From: Haloplasma contractile | GTDB lineage: Bacteria > Bacillota_I > Bacilli_A > Haloplasmatales > Haloplasmataceae | Assembly: GCA_016841945.1 (NCBI GenBank) | Contig: JAENYC010000002.1 | Span: 36,275 to 100,274 of the forward strand | Direction: 5' to 3' | DNA length: 64,000 bases | In this document: positions 43,515 through 51,598 of the stretch, in pieces | How positions within the stretch are numbered: position 1 is the stretch's first letter | Layout of the letters: the number at the start of each line of letters is the position of its first letter | Notes under the pieces: model-generated | What the model saw: only the letters and a program-made list of their open reading frames with translations | Database searches by the model: none | Told to the model about the DNA's origin: nothing | Position numbers and translations under genes: made by a program

Positions 43515-44286
43515 AACAAATATTAAGATAAAGCGTTACAAAAATCAAAAAATGATGTGTGAAGAGGATGTTGTGGTATGTGAACATCCTCTCACCTTTT
43601 ATATTAATCATCATGAATTTATTACTTTATTATGTACGCCAAACAATTTATGTGAACTCGCATTTGGTTTATTATATTCGGAAGGATTTATTCATCATAA
43701 AGATGATGTATTAGAAACCTTTTTAGATGTTAAAGAAGGCATATGTCGCATCATGATTGATAAAGATATTGATATAATCAATCGATTACATGGGAAAAGA
43801 GTTCGCACTACAGGTTGTGGGAAGGGCACTATTTTTTATCGTATGATTGATAAACTAAAAGCTAAAAAAATAAAAACTGATTATAAGATTAATAAAAATA
43901 TTATCTTTCAAATGAGTAAAACCTTAAATCAAAAATCTCATTTATTTTTAGAAACAGGTGGGGTCCATGCCTCTATGTTAGTGAAGGACAATAAAACAAT
44001 TGCCTTTTCTGAAGACGTAGGAAGACACAATACCATAGATAAAGTAGTGGGACAAGCCATAATACAAGAGATTGATTTAAAAAATACAGCGCTTTTTACA
44101 ACCGGTCGAATATCTTCTGAAATGTTGTTAAAGACATTAAAAGCTAAGATTCCTATTATCATCAGTCGTTCAGCACCGACTGATTTAGCGGTTCAACTAG
44201 CCAAAGAGTATGATGTGACCTTAATAGGTTTTGCAAGAGGAGAACGGATGAATATATATCATGATGTGAAAAGAGTGATTTTATAA
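43507..44286 (+). CDS. fdhD: Formate dehydrogenase accessory sulfurtransferase FdhD
   Basis: A 259-residue FdhD, which passes sulfur from a cysteine desulfurase to the Mo/W centre of formate dehydrogenase. Seen: CTPNNLCELAFGLLYSEGFI, RTTGCGKGTIFYR, the GGVHASMLV block, EDVGRHNTIDKVVGQAI and a C-terminal FARGERMNIY. The catalytic loop has a single Cys (GCGKG) where the E. coli protein has C-x-x-C. ATG 43507 overlaps mobA by 8 bases. Last recognised gene of the formate module. Confidence 0.92.
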   Translation: MDKTNIKIKRYKNQKMMCEEDVVVCEHPLTFYINHHEFITLLCTPNNLCELAFGLLYSEGFIHHKDDVLETFLDVKEGICRIMIDKDIDIINRLHGKRVRTTGCGKGTIFYRMIDKLKAKKIKTDYKINKNIIFQMSKTLNQKSHLFLETGGVHASMLVKDNKTIAFSEDVGRHNTIDKVVGQAIIQEIDLKNTALFTTGRISSEMLLKTLKAKIPIIISRSAPTDLAVQLAKEYDVTLIGFARGERMNIYHDVKRVIL

Positions 44287-44287
44287 A

Positions 44288-45175
44288 ATGAAACAATTTT
44301 ATTATTTTAATCAAATTAAAGAGAAAAAATTAAGAGATAATCCAGAATTCATTTGGGATATGTATCATACATCTTCTTTAAACCCATATGAATTAGATGA
44401 TGATAAACATACCATACAAGTCAAATGTTTGTTAGGCTATTCCACACAATATTTATACGTGGTGGTTAAAACTACTCAAAAAAAATTAATAGCGCGTGAT
44501 AGGGCCTATCAAAATGGGGATGGATTTCATTTTGTCTTGGCGAAACCAAATGAAAATCACTTACCAACTGATGAATTCTATGTCATTGGTATAAGTCCAT
44601 TAGATGAATCAAAGTTTAATCGATTTATATGGTATTATAATGTTGATTTAACAATGATTGTGTTAAAACAATCAATGGTCAAAGTTAAAACAATTAAAGA
44701 TAATTCGTATATAACCGTAATGATTCCATGGGGTGAAATAGAACCGATTAAAGGTCTCTTATATAAACAATATGGATTTAATATCAGTTATATACAAGCG
44801 ACTTTAAAAGGTTGTAATGTCTATATGTTAAAACCGGATGAGTATATTCAATCAGAACAATCTTTAAGAGAATATGACTTATATGATTTTGAAGAACCGA
44901 AGGAAATCAAACAATTTTCTTATCAAGTCGATTTAAATAGAAGACATGGTGGAAAGGATGATGAAATTGTTGTTGAATTTGGAATCATCAGTCCATTTGA
45001 ACAAGAAATCAAGTTATTATTAAAACATGATAATAATTATATATTGGATAAGAGTATAATGATTGAAAAAGGTTTTAAAAGAATCAAACTTAAACTAGAT
45101 ATTAGTTCATTATCTAAAGGAAACCATAAATTATGTGTTCAATTAAAAGAAAAAGATAATATATATCATAATTAA
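44288..45175 (+). CDS. CBM9/DOMON-like protein, probable N-terminal half of a stop-split gene
   Basis: A 295-residue protein without a signal peptide. Residues 10-200 resemble the CBM9-like/DOMON fold (WDMYHTSSLNPYELDDD, then YVVVKTT, YQNGDGFHFVLAKPNE, ITVMIPWGEI). The frame ends at TAA 45173-45175, but the same frame continues directly after it into the hydrolase at 45182. It begins one base after fdhD, so it is co-transcribed with the formate operon despite an unrelated look. No partner function is obvious; carbohydrate binding is inferred from the fold only. Confidence 0.55.
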   Translation: MKQFYYFNQIKEKKLRDNPEFIWDMYHTSSLNPYELDDDKHTIQVKCLLGYSTQYLYVVVKTTQKKLIARDRAYQNGDGFHFVLAKPNENHLPTDEFYVIGISPLDESKFNRFIWYYNVDLTMIVLKQSMVKVKTIKDNSYITVMIPWGEIEPIKGLLYKQYGFNISYIQATLKGCNVYMLKPDEYIQSEQSLREYDLYDFEEPKEIKQFSYQVDLNRRHGGKDDEIVVEFGIISPFEQEIKLLLKHDNNYILDKSIMIEKGFKRIKLKLDISSLSKGNHKLCVQLKEKDNIYHN

Positions 45176-45181
45176 TTAAAT

Positions 45182-46123
45182 TTGTTCATCTATGATAAAG
45201 ATGATTTAAAACAAATACAACATAAAATAGAATATCTACAAAATAAGAACATAGATAATGTTTTTATTAGAGAAAGTTTGGATACCATAAAATTTCTATA
45301 TGAAGATTTGATTAAACAATATCAACAATTAAAATGTTATGAAGATTACAATAAGATTAACAAAATGAAAATATCTATAGAAGAAAACATCAATAAGATA
45401 AAAAAAGGCCATCATTTATTAAATAAAGGAAATGTTGTTAGATTAGCTTATCTAAGTGAATTAGACCATACTTTACAACCATATTCATTATATATCCCAT
45501 ATAAAATGGATGATAAAAATAATCCTAAACTACTTATCTATCTTCATGGTAGTGGTGCTGATGATACTTCCCTTAACAGAAATATATATTTACTAGAATT
45601 TGCCGAAGAAAATAATATCATCATTGTAGCACCTAATGGAAGAGGGACCTCTCATTTTTATTGTCCTTATGAATCAATGAAAGATGTCGAAGATATCACA
45701 AAAAAAATTAAATGGTTATTTCATATAAAAGATAAAGAAGTATTATTAAGTGGTTTTTCTATGGGAGGTTATGGCGTCTATAGAATTTATGATAATTATC
45801 CTGATTTATACAAAGGCTTGATTATATTTTCAGGGCATCATCATTTAATTGGAGAAGATTATAGTAAAAAAATAGACCGTTTTAAAAACATACCGATGAT
45901 TATTTTTCATGGAAAAGAAGATAGAAACTGTTCATATAATGAAGTGAAAGCATTTTTCGAAAAAGTTAGAAAAATAAATAAGGATTGTAAAATATATGTG
46001 AAAGATGATATAGGACATAGCGGACTAATTAAAGAATGGGTATCACCATTAAATCAATGGTTGTATAAAAATTTTTGTAATAAATATAAACATGATTATT
46101 CATTTTCATTTTCATTTTCATAA
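45182..46123 (+). CDS. Alpha/beta-hydrolase (esterase-like), probable C-terminal half of a stop-split gene
   Basis: A 313-residue stretch with helical residues 1-90 and an alpha/beta-hydrolase domain: LLIYLHGSGADDTS oxyanion strand, nucleophile Ser in LSGFSMGGYGVYR (G-x-S-x-G), late FHGKEDRNCSY Asp-loop and GHSG His. It resembles PHB-depolymerase/feruloyl-esterase-like enzymes. The first start codon is TTG 45182 without a ribosome binding site, and it is in the same frame as the preceding gene with only one TAA between. I therefore treat both as one gene broken by a nonsense change, though TTG re-initiation cannot be excluded. The C-terminus ends in a slippage-prone SFSFSFS run. Confidence 0.6.
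   Translation: MFIYDKDDLKQIQHKIEYLQNKNIDNVFIRESLDTIKFLYEDLIKQYQQLKCYEDYNKINKMKISIEENINKIKKGHHLLNKGNVVRLAYLSELDHTLQPYSLYIPYKMDDKNNPKLLIYLHGSGADDTSLNRNIYLLEFAEENNIIIVAPNGRGTSHFYCPYESMKDVEDITKKIKWLFHIKDKEVLLSGFSMGGYGVYRIYDNYPDLYKGLIIFSGHHHLIGEDYSKKIDRFKNIPMIIFHGKEDRNCSYNEVKAFFEKVRKINKDCKIYVKDDIGHSGLIKEWVSPLNQWLYKNFCNKYKHDYSFSFSFS
46092..46122 (+). repeat. Hexanucleotide microsatellite at the hydrolase 3' end
   Basis: Four TTTTCA-type units (ATTCATTTTCATTTTCATTTTCAT) form the last codons, coding for Ser-Phe repeats directly before the stop. Unit changes here would alter tail length without shifting frame. Confidence 0.6.
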
Positions 46124-46199
46124 TAGATGATTTCATGATTTTCTGGTACATTATTTTTTTCTTTAAATAAATATATGAAAGTGTTATTTTTAATAAAAC

Positions 46200-46227
46200 A
46201 AAAAACTCTAGGAAACTAGAGTTTTTT
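46200..46227 (+). terminator. Terminator of the tungsten/formate operon
   Basis: AAAAAACTCTAG, loop GAAA, CTAGAGTTTTTT: a perfect 12-bp stem with a U tract, 75 bases after the hydrolase stop. It separates the formate operon from the glycan locus. Between it and the next promoter (46228-46414) only AT-rich sequence is seen, including TTAAACGCTTTCA near 46395, a partial CcpA/LacI-like site. Confidence 0.88.
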
Positions 46228-46414
46228 ACTTTCAAATAATTTTACTAATTAAAAAATCAAATTATATAATTCATATAAAAGTCATAAGTTACTCTTGAAA
46301 ATTAAAATCATAGAGTTAATGCCGTATTTCTAATAAATATTCATCTATTATATTTAGTTATAAGATTACTTATTTTTAAATTCATTATTTTTGTTAAACG
46401 CTTTCAATTAACTA

Positions 46415-46444
46415 TTGACAAACTTTATATCTTTGGTGTATAAT
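46415..46444 (+). promoter_or_regulatory. Promoter of the ribokinase/glycan operon
   Basis: TTGACA (46415-46420), 18-base spacer, TATAAT (46439-46444), about 50 bases before rbsK and directly followed by the operator. Confidence 0.8.
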
Positions 46445-46447
46445 TTA

Positions 46448-46475
46448 GTAAAACGATTTATTAAAACGTTTTACT
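46448..46475. promoter_or_regulatory. LacI-type operator at the transcription start
   Basis: AGTAAAACG (46448-46456) and CGTTTTACT (46467-46475) form a 28-base inverted repeat; inside it TAAAACGTTTTA (46462-46473) is a perfect palindrome with the central CG characteristic of LacI-family sites. It overlaps the expected start of transcription. The LacI-type regulator encoded as the second gene of the operon is the obvious ligand. Confidence 0.7.
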
Positions 46476-46494
46476 AAGAAGTTGAGGTGTATAT

Positions 46495-47421
46495 ATGAGC
46501 AAAATATTCGTTTTAGGAAGCATAAATATGGATTTAGTCATCTCATCAAAGTATCATCCACGTGCTGGTGAAACAGTTCTTGGCCATGATTTTATGACTA
46601 ATCCTGGGGGCAAAGGTGCAAATCAGGCGGTAACATGTGGGAAATTAGGAGGAGAAGTCATTTTAATAGGAGCTGTAGGAAAGGATTTATATGGAAAAGA
46701 AGCACTTGTTAATTTAAAAAATAGTCAAGTTAATATAGATTTTATTAAAGTTACAGAAAATGTTCAAACTGGTGTGGCGATTATTTTGTTATCTGAAAAT
46801 GACAATAGAATCATCGTTGATTCTGGTGCGAATTGTAGTATAGATATACAAACACTATATCATTGTTTAAATACTCATGGTCAAGAAAAGGATATTTTTG
46901 TTACCCAATTAGAATTGCCATTAGAAATCGTCTCAAAAGGTTTAGCATTAGCTAAAGAAAAAAAAATGTATACAATCTTAAATCCTGCTCCAGCAATTAA
47001 TATTGATCTAGATTTAATTAAAAATGTAGATTTACTTGTCTTAAATGAAATTGAAACCAAAACCTATTCGCATATTTTTCCTGATAATGAAGAAAACTTA
47101 TTCAAAATATTTGCATACTTTAAAAGTTTAGGTGTAAAAGATACAATCGTCACACTAGGAGATAAAGGTGGGGTAATGATGCAAGATGGACAACTGGTTT
47201 ATTATAAACCATATAAGGTGAATGCATTAGATACAACGGCTGCAGGTGATGCATTTATCGGAGGTATAGCAACCGAACTAAGTCATGGAAAGTCATTGTT
47301 CGATGGAATTGAAAGGGCTAAAATAGTTGCTGCCATAACTGTAACAAGAAAAGGGGCACAAAAAAGTATACCAAATAAAAAAGAGATTGAAGATTTTATT
47401 AGAAGGGGATGTTTTAATTGA
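46495..47421 (+). CDS. rbsK: Ribokinase
   Basis: A 308-residue PfkB-family kinase: ITTERATIVE landmarks are LGSINMDLVISSKYHPRAGETVLG, NPGGKGANQAV (substrate site), TQLELPLEIV and the catalytic/ATP motif DTTAAGDAFIGG near the C-terminus. Ribokinases phosphorylate D-ribose at O-5. RBS GAGGTG. First gene after the operator; a nucleoside hydrolase three genes on could supply ribose. Related PfkB kinases for other sugars cannot be excluded from motifs alone. Confidence 0.85.
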   Translation: MSKIFVLGSINMDLVISSKYHPRAGETVLGHDFMTNPGGKGANQAVTCGKLGGEVILIGAVGKDLYGKEALVNLKNSQVNIDFIKVTENVQTGVAIILLSENDNRIIVDSGANCSIDIQTLYHCLNTHGQEKDIFVTQLELPLEIVSKGLALAKEKKMYTILNPAPAINIDLDLIKNVDLLVLNEIETKTYSHIFPDNEENLFKIFAYFKSLGVKDTIVTLGDKGGVMMQDGQLVYYKPYKVNALDTTAAGDAFIGGIATELSHGKSLFDGIERAKIVAAITVTRKGAQKSIPNKKEIEDFIRRGCFN

Positions 47422-48458
47422 GAGTGACAATTAAAGATATTGCTAAAGAAGCAAAAGTTTCTGTTACTACTGTTTCATTTGTATTAAATGGGAAATTAGA
47501 TAATATTTCAGAAGAAACCATTAAGAAAGTGAAAGCGGTTGCTGATAAGTTTAATTATTCACCTAATCCTATTGCTGTTGGTTTAGTAACTAGGAAGACC
47601 AAAACGATTGGTTTAATCATACCAGATATACAAAACTTATTCTTTTCACAAATGGCAAAACATATTGAAGGGGAATTAATAAAAGACGGATATAATCTTA
47701 TCCTCTGTAATACAGACGATAAATATGAACGAGACCTTAAGACAATTATGACATTAGCCAATCGTAATGTTGATGCGATAATTTTTTCACCTTCTACTCA
47801 ATCAATGTTTATTAAAAATCAAAAAAAGATTGTTGAACTGTTAAGAAAAACCAATATTCCTTATCTTGTAATCGATAGAGAAATTGATAATTTGGGTGGT
47901 AATATGGTTGTAAACGATGATTTATACGGCGGTTATATTGCGACTAAACATTTATTAGAACATGGCCATAGAAGAATTGGTTGTATTACAGGTCCTTTAA
48001 ATGTGAGTAGTGCTAAGAAAAGATATGAGGGTTATATCAAAGCATTAAGAGAGTTTAACCTTGATATAAATAAGGATTATATTATAGAAGGAGATTATCA
48101 TTATAACTCTGGTTATTATGATACAAAAGCTCTTTTAAGTAAAGACATAACTGCTATTTTTGCGAGTAATGACTTAATGGCATATGGGGTATATAAAGCA
48201 TGTAAAGAGTTTAATAGAAAAATACCAGAGGAAATTTCAGTTGTGGGCTTTGATGATTTATATTTTTCATCTATTTTAGATGTCCCACTAACATCCGTAA
48301 AACAAGATGTTGAACAATTATCTAAGAAAATTAGCGCTGCGATTTTGAACAAAGTATCGAATAATGAAGATTTACAAACCATCGTTTTTAAACCATCACT
48401 TACGATAAGAAATAGCGTTGCTAAAATAAATTGTATTAGGGAGGATAAACATGATTAA
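47418..48458 (+). CDS. LacI-family transcriptional regulator
   Basis: A 346-residue regulator: helix-turn-helix TIKDIAKEAKVSVTTVSFVLNG with hinge helix (NPIAVGLVTRKTKTIGLIIPD), then a periplasmic-binding-like effector domain (IFASNDLMAYGVYKA, VGFDDLYFS). TTG 47418 overlaps rbsK by four bases with AAGGGG nine bases upstream; a GTG at 47424 is an alternative start. It probably represses its own operon through 46448-46475. Effector unknown; ribose or a galactoside are candidates from context. Confidence 0.9.
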   Translation: MRVTIKDIAKEAKVSVTTVSFVLNGKLDNISEETIKKVKAVADKFNYSPNPIAVGLVTRKTKTIGLIIPDIQNLFFSQMAKHIEGELIKDGYNLILCNTDDKYERDLKTIMTLANRNVDAIIFSPSTQSMFIKNQKKIVELLRKTNIPYLVIDREIDNLGGNMVVNDDLYGGYIATKHLLEHGHRRIGCITGPLNVSSAKKRYEGYIKALREFNLDINKDYIIEGDYHYNSGYYDTKALLSKDITAIFASNDLMAYGVYKACKEFNRKIPEEISVVGFDDLYFSSILDVPLTSVKQDVEQLSKKISAAILNKVSNNEDLQTIVFKPSLTIRNSVAKINCIREDKHD

Positions 48459-49758
48459 AATCACATTTTTAGGAGCAGGAAGCACTACATTTGCGAAAAA
48501 TGTTCTCGGTGATTGTATTTTAACACCAGAACTAGGTGAGATGGAGTTAGCTTTATTTGATATCGACCATGAACGTTTAGAAGATTCTCGTGTAATGTTA
48601 GAAAATATTAATAGAAATTATAACGGTAAAGCATGTGTTAAAGCGTATACCAACCGAAAAGAAGCTTTAAGAGGAGCAAAATATATTATAAATGCTGTAC
48701 AAATCGGCGGCTATAAACCTTCAACTGTAATTGATTTTGAAATTCCAAAAAAATATGGCTTAAGGCAAACGATAGGAGATACCTTGGGAATTGGTGGAAT
48801 TTTTAGAGCGTTAAGAACCATTCCTGTATTAGAACAATTTGCCCGTGATATACATGAAGTATGTCCTAACGCATTATTTATTAATTATACAAACCCAATG
48901 GCTATGTTAACTGGTTATATGCAACAATATCTTGGATTAAATGTAATTGGTTTATGCCATAGTGTACAAGTTTGTGTTGATGGATTATTTAAAACACTTA
49001 AGCTAGAAGCGTTAATTGATACCTGTAAATGGAAAATAGCTGGTATAAACCATCAAGCCTGGTTATTAGAAATAACGAATAAAGATGGAAATGATCTATA
49101 TCCAGAAATTAAAAGAAGATCACTTGAGGGAGATTATGATAAGGACTGGGATTTAGTAAGACACGATATTATGCATCGGTTCGGTTACTATATTACCGAG
49201 TCAAGTGAGCATACTGCAGAATACTGTCCATGGTATATTAAAACAGGATATCCTGAGTTAATTGATAAATACAAAATACCACTAGATGAATACCCTAGAA
49301 GATGTGAGGAACAAATTAAAAACTGGAATAAGATGAGAGAAGATTTAGTGAATAATACCAATTTAGTTCATGAAAAATCGCATGAATTTGCATCATACAT
49401 TATTAAAGCGATTGAGCGAAATGAACCATATCGTGTGCATGGAAATGTAATGAATACGGGGTTAATACCCAATCTTCCTAGTAATGCTTGTGTTGAAGTC
49501 CCTTGTTTAATTGATCATAATGGTATCACGCCTTGTTATGTAGGTAATTTGCCAGAGCAACTAGCGGCAATTAATAGAACAAACATAAATGTTCAATTAT
49601 TGACAATTGAAGCTGCAAGAACGCTAAAAAAAGAATACATTTATCAAGCAGCATATTTAGATCCACATACATCAGCAGAACTATCATTAGACGCTATTAA
49701 AAATATGTGTGATGAACTATTAGAAGCACATAAGGATTTTATGCCTAACTATGATTAA
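48451..49758 (+). CDS. GH4 glycosidase, alpha-galactosidase (MelA) type
   Basis: A 435-residue NAD+/Mn2+-dependent glycosidase. N-terminal Rossmann motif ITFLGAGSTTFAKNVLGD, FINYTNPMAM, and the metal-site motif LCHSVQ. In GH4, CHSV is the form found in alpha-galactosidases, in contrast to the CHE and CN(V/I)P forms of phospho-glucosidases. AGINHQAW and the later HGNVMNTG block complete the active site. Cytosolic, no signal peptide. It overlaps the lacI stop by 8 bases with RBS GGGAGG. It would cleave imported alpha-galactosides. Confidence 0.85.
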   Translation: MIKITFLGAGSTTFAKNVLGDCILTPELGEMELALFDIDHERLEDSRVMLENINRNYNGKACVKAYTNRKEALRGAKYIINAVQIGGYKPSTVIDFEIPKKYGLRQTIGDTLGIGGIFRALRTIPVLEQFARDIHEVCPNALFINYTNPMAMLTGYMQQYLGLNVIGLCHSVQVCVDGLFKTLKLEALIDTCKWKIAGINHQAWLLEITNKDGNDLYPEIKRRSLEGDYDKDWDLVRHDIMHRFGYYITESSEHTAEYCPWYIKTGYPELIDKYKIPLDEYPRRCEEQIKNWNKMREDLVNNTNLVHEKSHEFASYIIKAIERNEPYRVHGNVMNTGLIPNLPSNACVEVPCLIDHNGITPCYVGNLPEQLAAINRTNINVQLLTIEAARTLKKEYIYQAAYLDPHTSAELSLDAIKNMCDELLEAHKDFMPNYD

Positions 49759-49770
49759 GGATGTGAAGAG

Positions 49771-50691
49771 ATGAAAAAAATACCAGTAATCATAGATACC
49801 GATATTGGTGATGACATAGATGATACATGGGCTTTGATTCTAGCCTTACTAATGGATGAGCTTGATATAAAATTAATTTCTGTAAGCATTGGAGACACAA
49901 AATATAAAGCGAAATTAGTCGCTAAAATTTTAGAAAGATTAAAGAAAACACATATTCCGATTTACATTTCTAAAAAAATTGATGATGGTAATCCTTCACA
50001 ACAAAAATGGGTTAAAGATTTCCACTTAAAAGATTATCCCGGAATAATATTTGATAATGAACATGAAGTCTTTAAAAGGATTATTTTAGGTACAAAAGAA
50101 AAAATGACCATGTTATGTTTAGGTCCGATGACGACGATTCAACAGATCATGTTAGTTTATCCAAATCTTTTTAGTAAATGTCGGTTTATTTCGATGGCAG
50201 GTGCTATCCATAAAGGTTACATAAATGAAGATAAACCACATGTTGAATACAATGTTGTGCAAGATATCCAAGCTTTTCGTGATGTATTGTCCCATGTTGA
50301 TAACTTTGTCTTAGCACCCCTAGATGTTTGTCGAGATATCATCATAAAAGGCAATAACTATAAAACGCTTTTAAAACACGACAGAAAAATAGCGATCAAA
50401 ACTATTTTAGAAAACTATGAAATTTGGCAACAGGATTATCAAGGTGGTGCTCTAAAATTTGACTATAAGGATAGTAGCACGATTTTATATGACCTTGTTC
50501 CTTTGTTTTATCTAATGTCTAGTGAGAAATTTATAAACGAAGAACTCTTAATATCGGTTACCCATGAAGGAAGAACTGTAATAGGAGAAGACAATAAAAT
50601 AATTTGTTTATTAAAAATAAATGATATTGATTATTTTTATGATAGGACGATAAAAACATTATTGAAAGTAAGGAAGGATTATAATGCGTAA
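49771..50691 (+). CDS. Inosine-uridine-type nucleoside hydrolase
   Basis: A 306-residue enzyme with the calcium motif D-x-D-x-x-x-D-D (IIDTDIGDDIDD), then MTMLCLGPMTTIQQIM, MAGAIHKGYINEDKPHVEYNVVQDIQAFRDVL, and a C-terminal Asp block, as in IUNH enzymes that split ribonucleosides to base and ribose. The usual active-site His near the C-terminus is less clear. Its presence with ribokinase fits ribose salvage, but homologues also occur inside glycan loci with unknown substrates. RBS GAAGAG is modest. Confidence 0.8.
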   Translation: MKKIPVIIDTDIGDDIDDTWALILALLMDELDIKLISVSIGDTKYKAKLVAKILERLKKTHIPIYISKKIDDGNPSQQKWVKDFHLKDYPGIIFDNEHEVFKRIILGTKEKMTMLCLGPMTTIQQIMLVYPNLFSKCRFISMAGAIHKGYINEDKPHVEYNVVQDIQAFRDVLSHVDNFVLAPLDVCRDIIIKGNNYKTLLKHDRKIAIKTILENYEIWQQDYQGGALKFDYKDSSTILYDLVPLFYLMSSEKFINEELLISVTHEGRTVIGEDNKIICLLKINDIDYFYDRTIKTLLKVRKDYNA

Positions 50692-51583
50692 GAAAAAGAA
50701 AATCAAATGGCAACTTTATATACTCCTTATTCCTTCTATTGTTTATTTAATTATATTTTGCTATACACCATTATTTGGTCTTGTAATAGCCTTTAAAAAC
50801 TATGATCCTGTACTAGGATTTTGGGACAGTCCTAGTGTTGGCTTTGAAAAATTCAAGATGTTTTTTGATTCATATTATTTTTTCACCATCATAAAAAACA
50901 CATTATTTATTAGTTTGTATGCCTTACTAGTGAATACGCCTTTACCGATAATATTGGCACTCTTAATTAATGAAGTCAGTCATCCAAAATTTAAGAAATT
51001 TGTACAGACTGTATCTTATGCACCGTATTTTATCTCCTTAGTCGTATTAGTCGGTATGGTCAATGCCTTCCTAGACCCTTCAAGAGGTATTGTCAATGAA
51101 TTGATTAGTACTTTTGGACTATCACGTCAAAATTTTATGGGTGATGCTTCATGGTTTAAATCAATTTATGTATTTTCTGGCTTATGGCAAGGGATTGGAT
51201 GGTGGTCTATTATTTATATTGGTGCCCTATCAAATGTTGACCCAGAATTACATGAATCAGCTGTAATGGATGGTGCAAGTCGAGTTCAAAGAATTATCCA
51301 TATCAATATTCCTGCGATATTACCAATTGCGACCATTTTATTCATCATGGCAATGGGGTCTATGATGAGTGTTGGATTTGAAAAAGTATTCTTAATGCAA
51401 AATCCATCAAATCTAGAAGCATCAGAAATCATTGCGACTTATACTTATCGCGTATCATTTTTAACCGCAAAAGATTTTAGTTTTGGGACGGCTGTCGGAT
51501 TATTTAATTCGGTGATTAATTTAATTCTTCTAGTCATCGCAAATGTAGTTGTTAAAAAACTTGGTCGTGAATCACTATGGTAG
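50684..51583 (+). CDS. ABC sugar permease, LplB type
   Basis: A 299-residue, six-helix permease with the LplB/YteP-type start (LYILLIPSIVYLIIFCYTPLFGLVIAFKNYDP) and the EAA loop HESAVMDGASRVQRIIHINIPA. AAGGAAGGA precedes its ATG, which overlaps the nucleoside hydrolase by 8 bases. Partner of the next two genes. No ATPase is encoded nearby. Confidence 0.88.
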   Translation: MRKKKKIKWQLYILLIPSIVYLIIFCYTPLFGLVIAFKNYDPVLGFWDSPSVGFEKFKMFFDSYYFFTIIKNTLFISLYALLVNTPLPIILALLINEVSHPKFKKFVQTVSYAPYFISLVVLVGMVNAFLDPSRGIVNELISTFGLSRQNFMGDASWFKSIYVFSGLWQGIGWWSIIYIGALSNVDPELHESAVMDGASRVQRIIHINIPAILPIATILFIMAMGSMMSVGFEKVFLMQNPSNLEASEIIATYTYRVSFLTAKDFSFGTAVGLFNSVINLILLVIANVVVKKLGRESLW

Positions 51584-51598
51584 AGAGATGTGATAAAG

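Noticed and set aside
46393..46406. CcpA cre site upstream of rbsK
   Set aside because: GTTAAACGCTTTCA matches the 3' part of the consensus but mismatches the first three positions; kept only as a comment.
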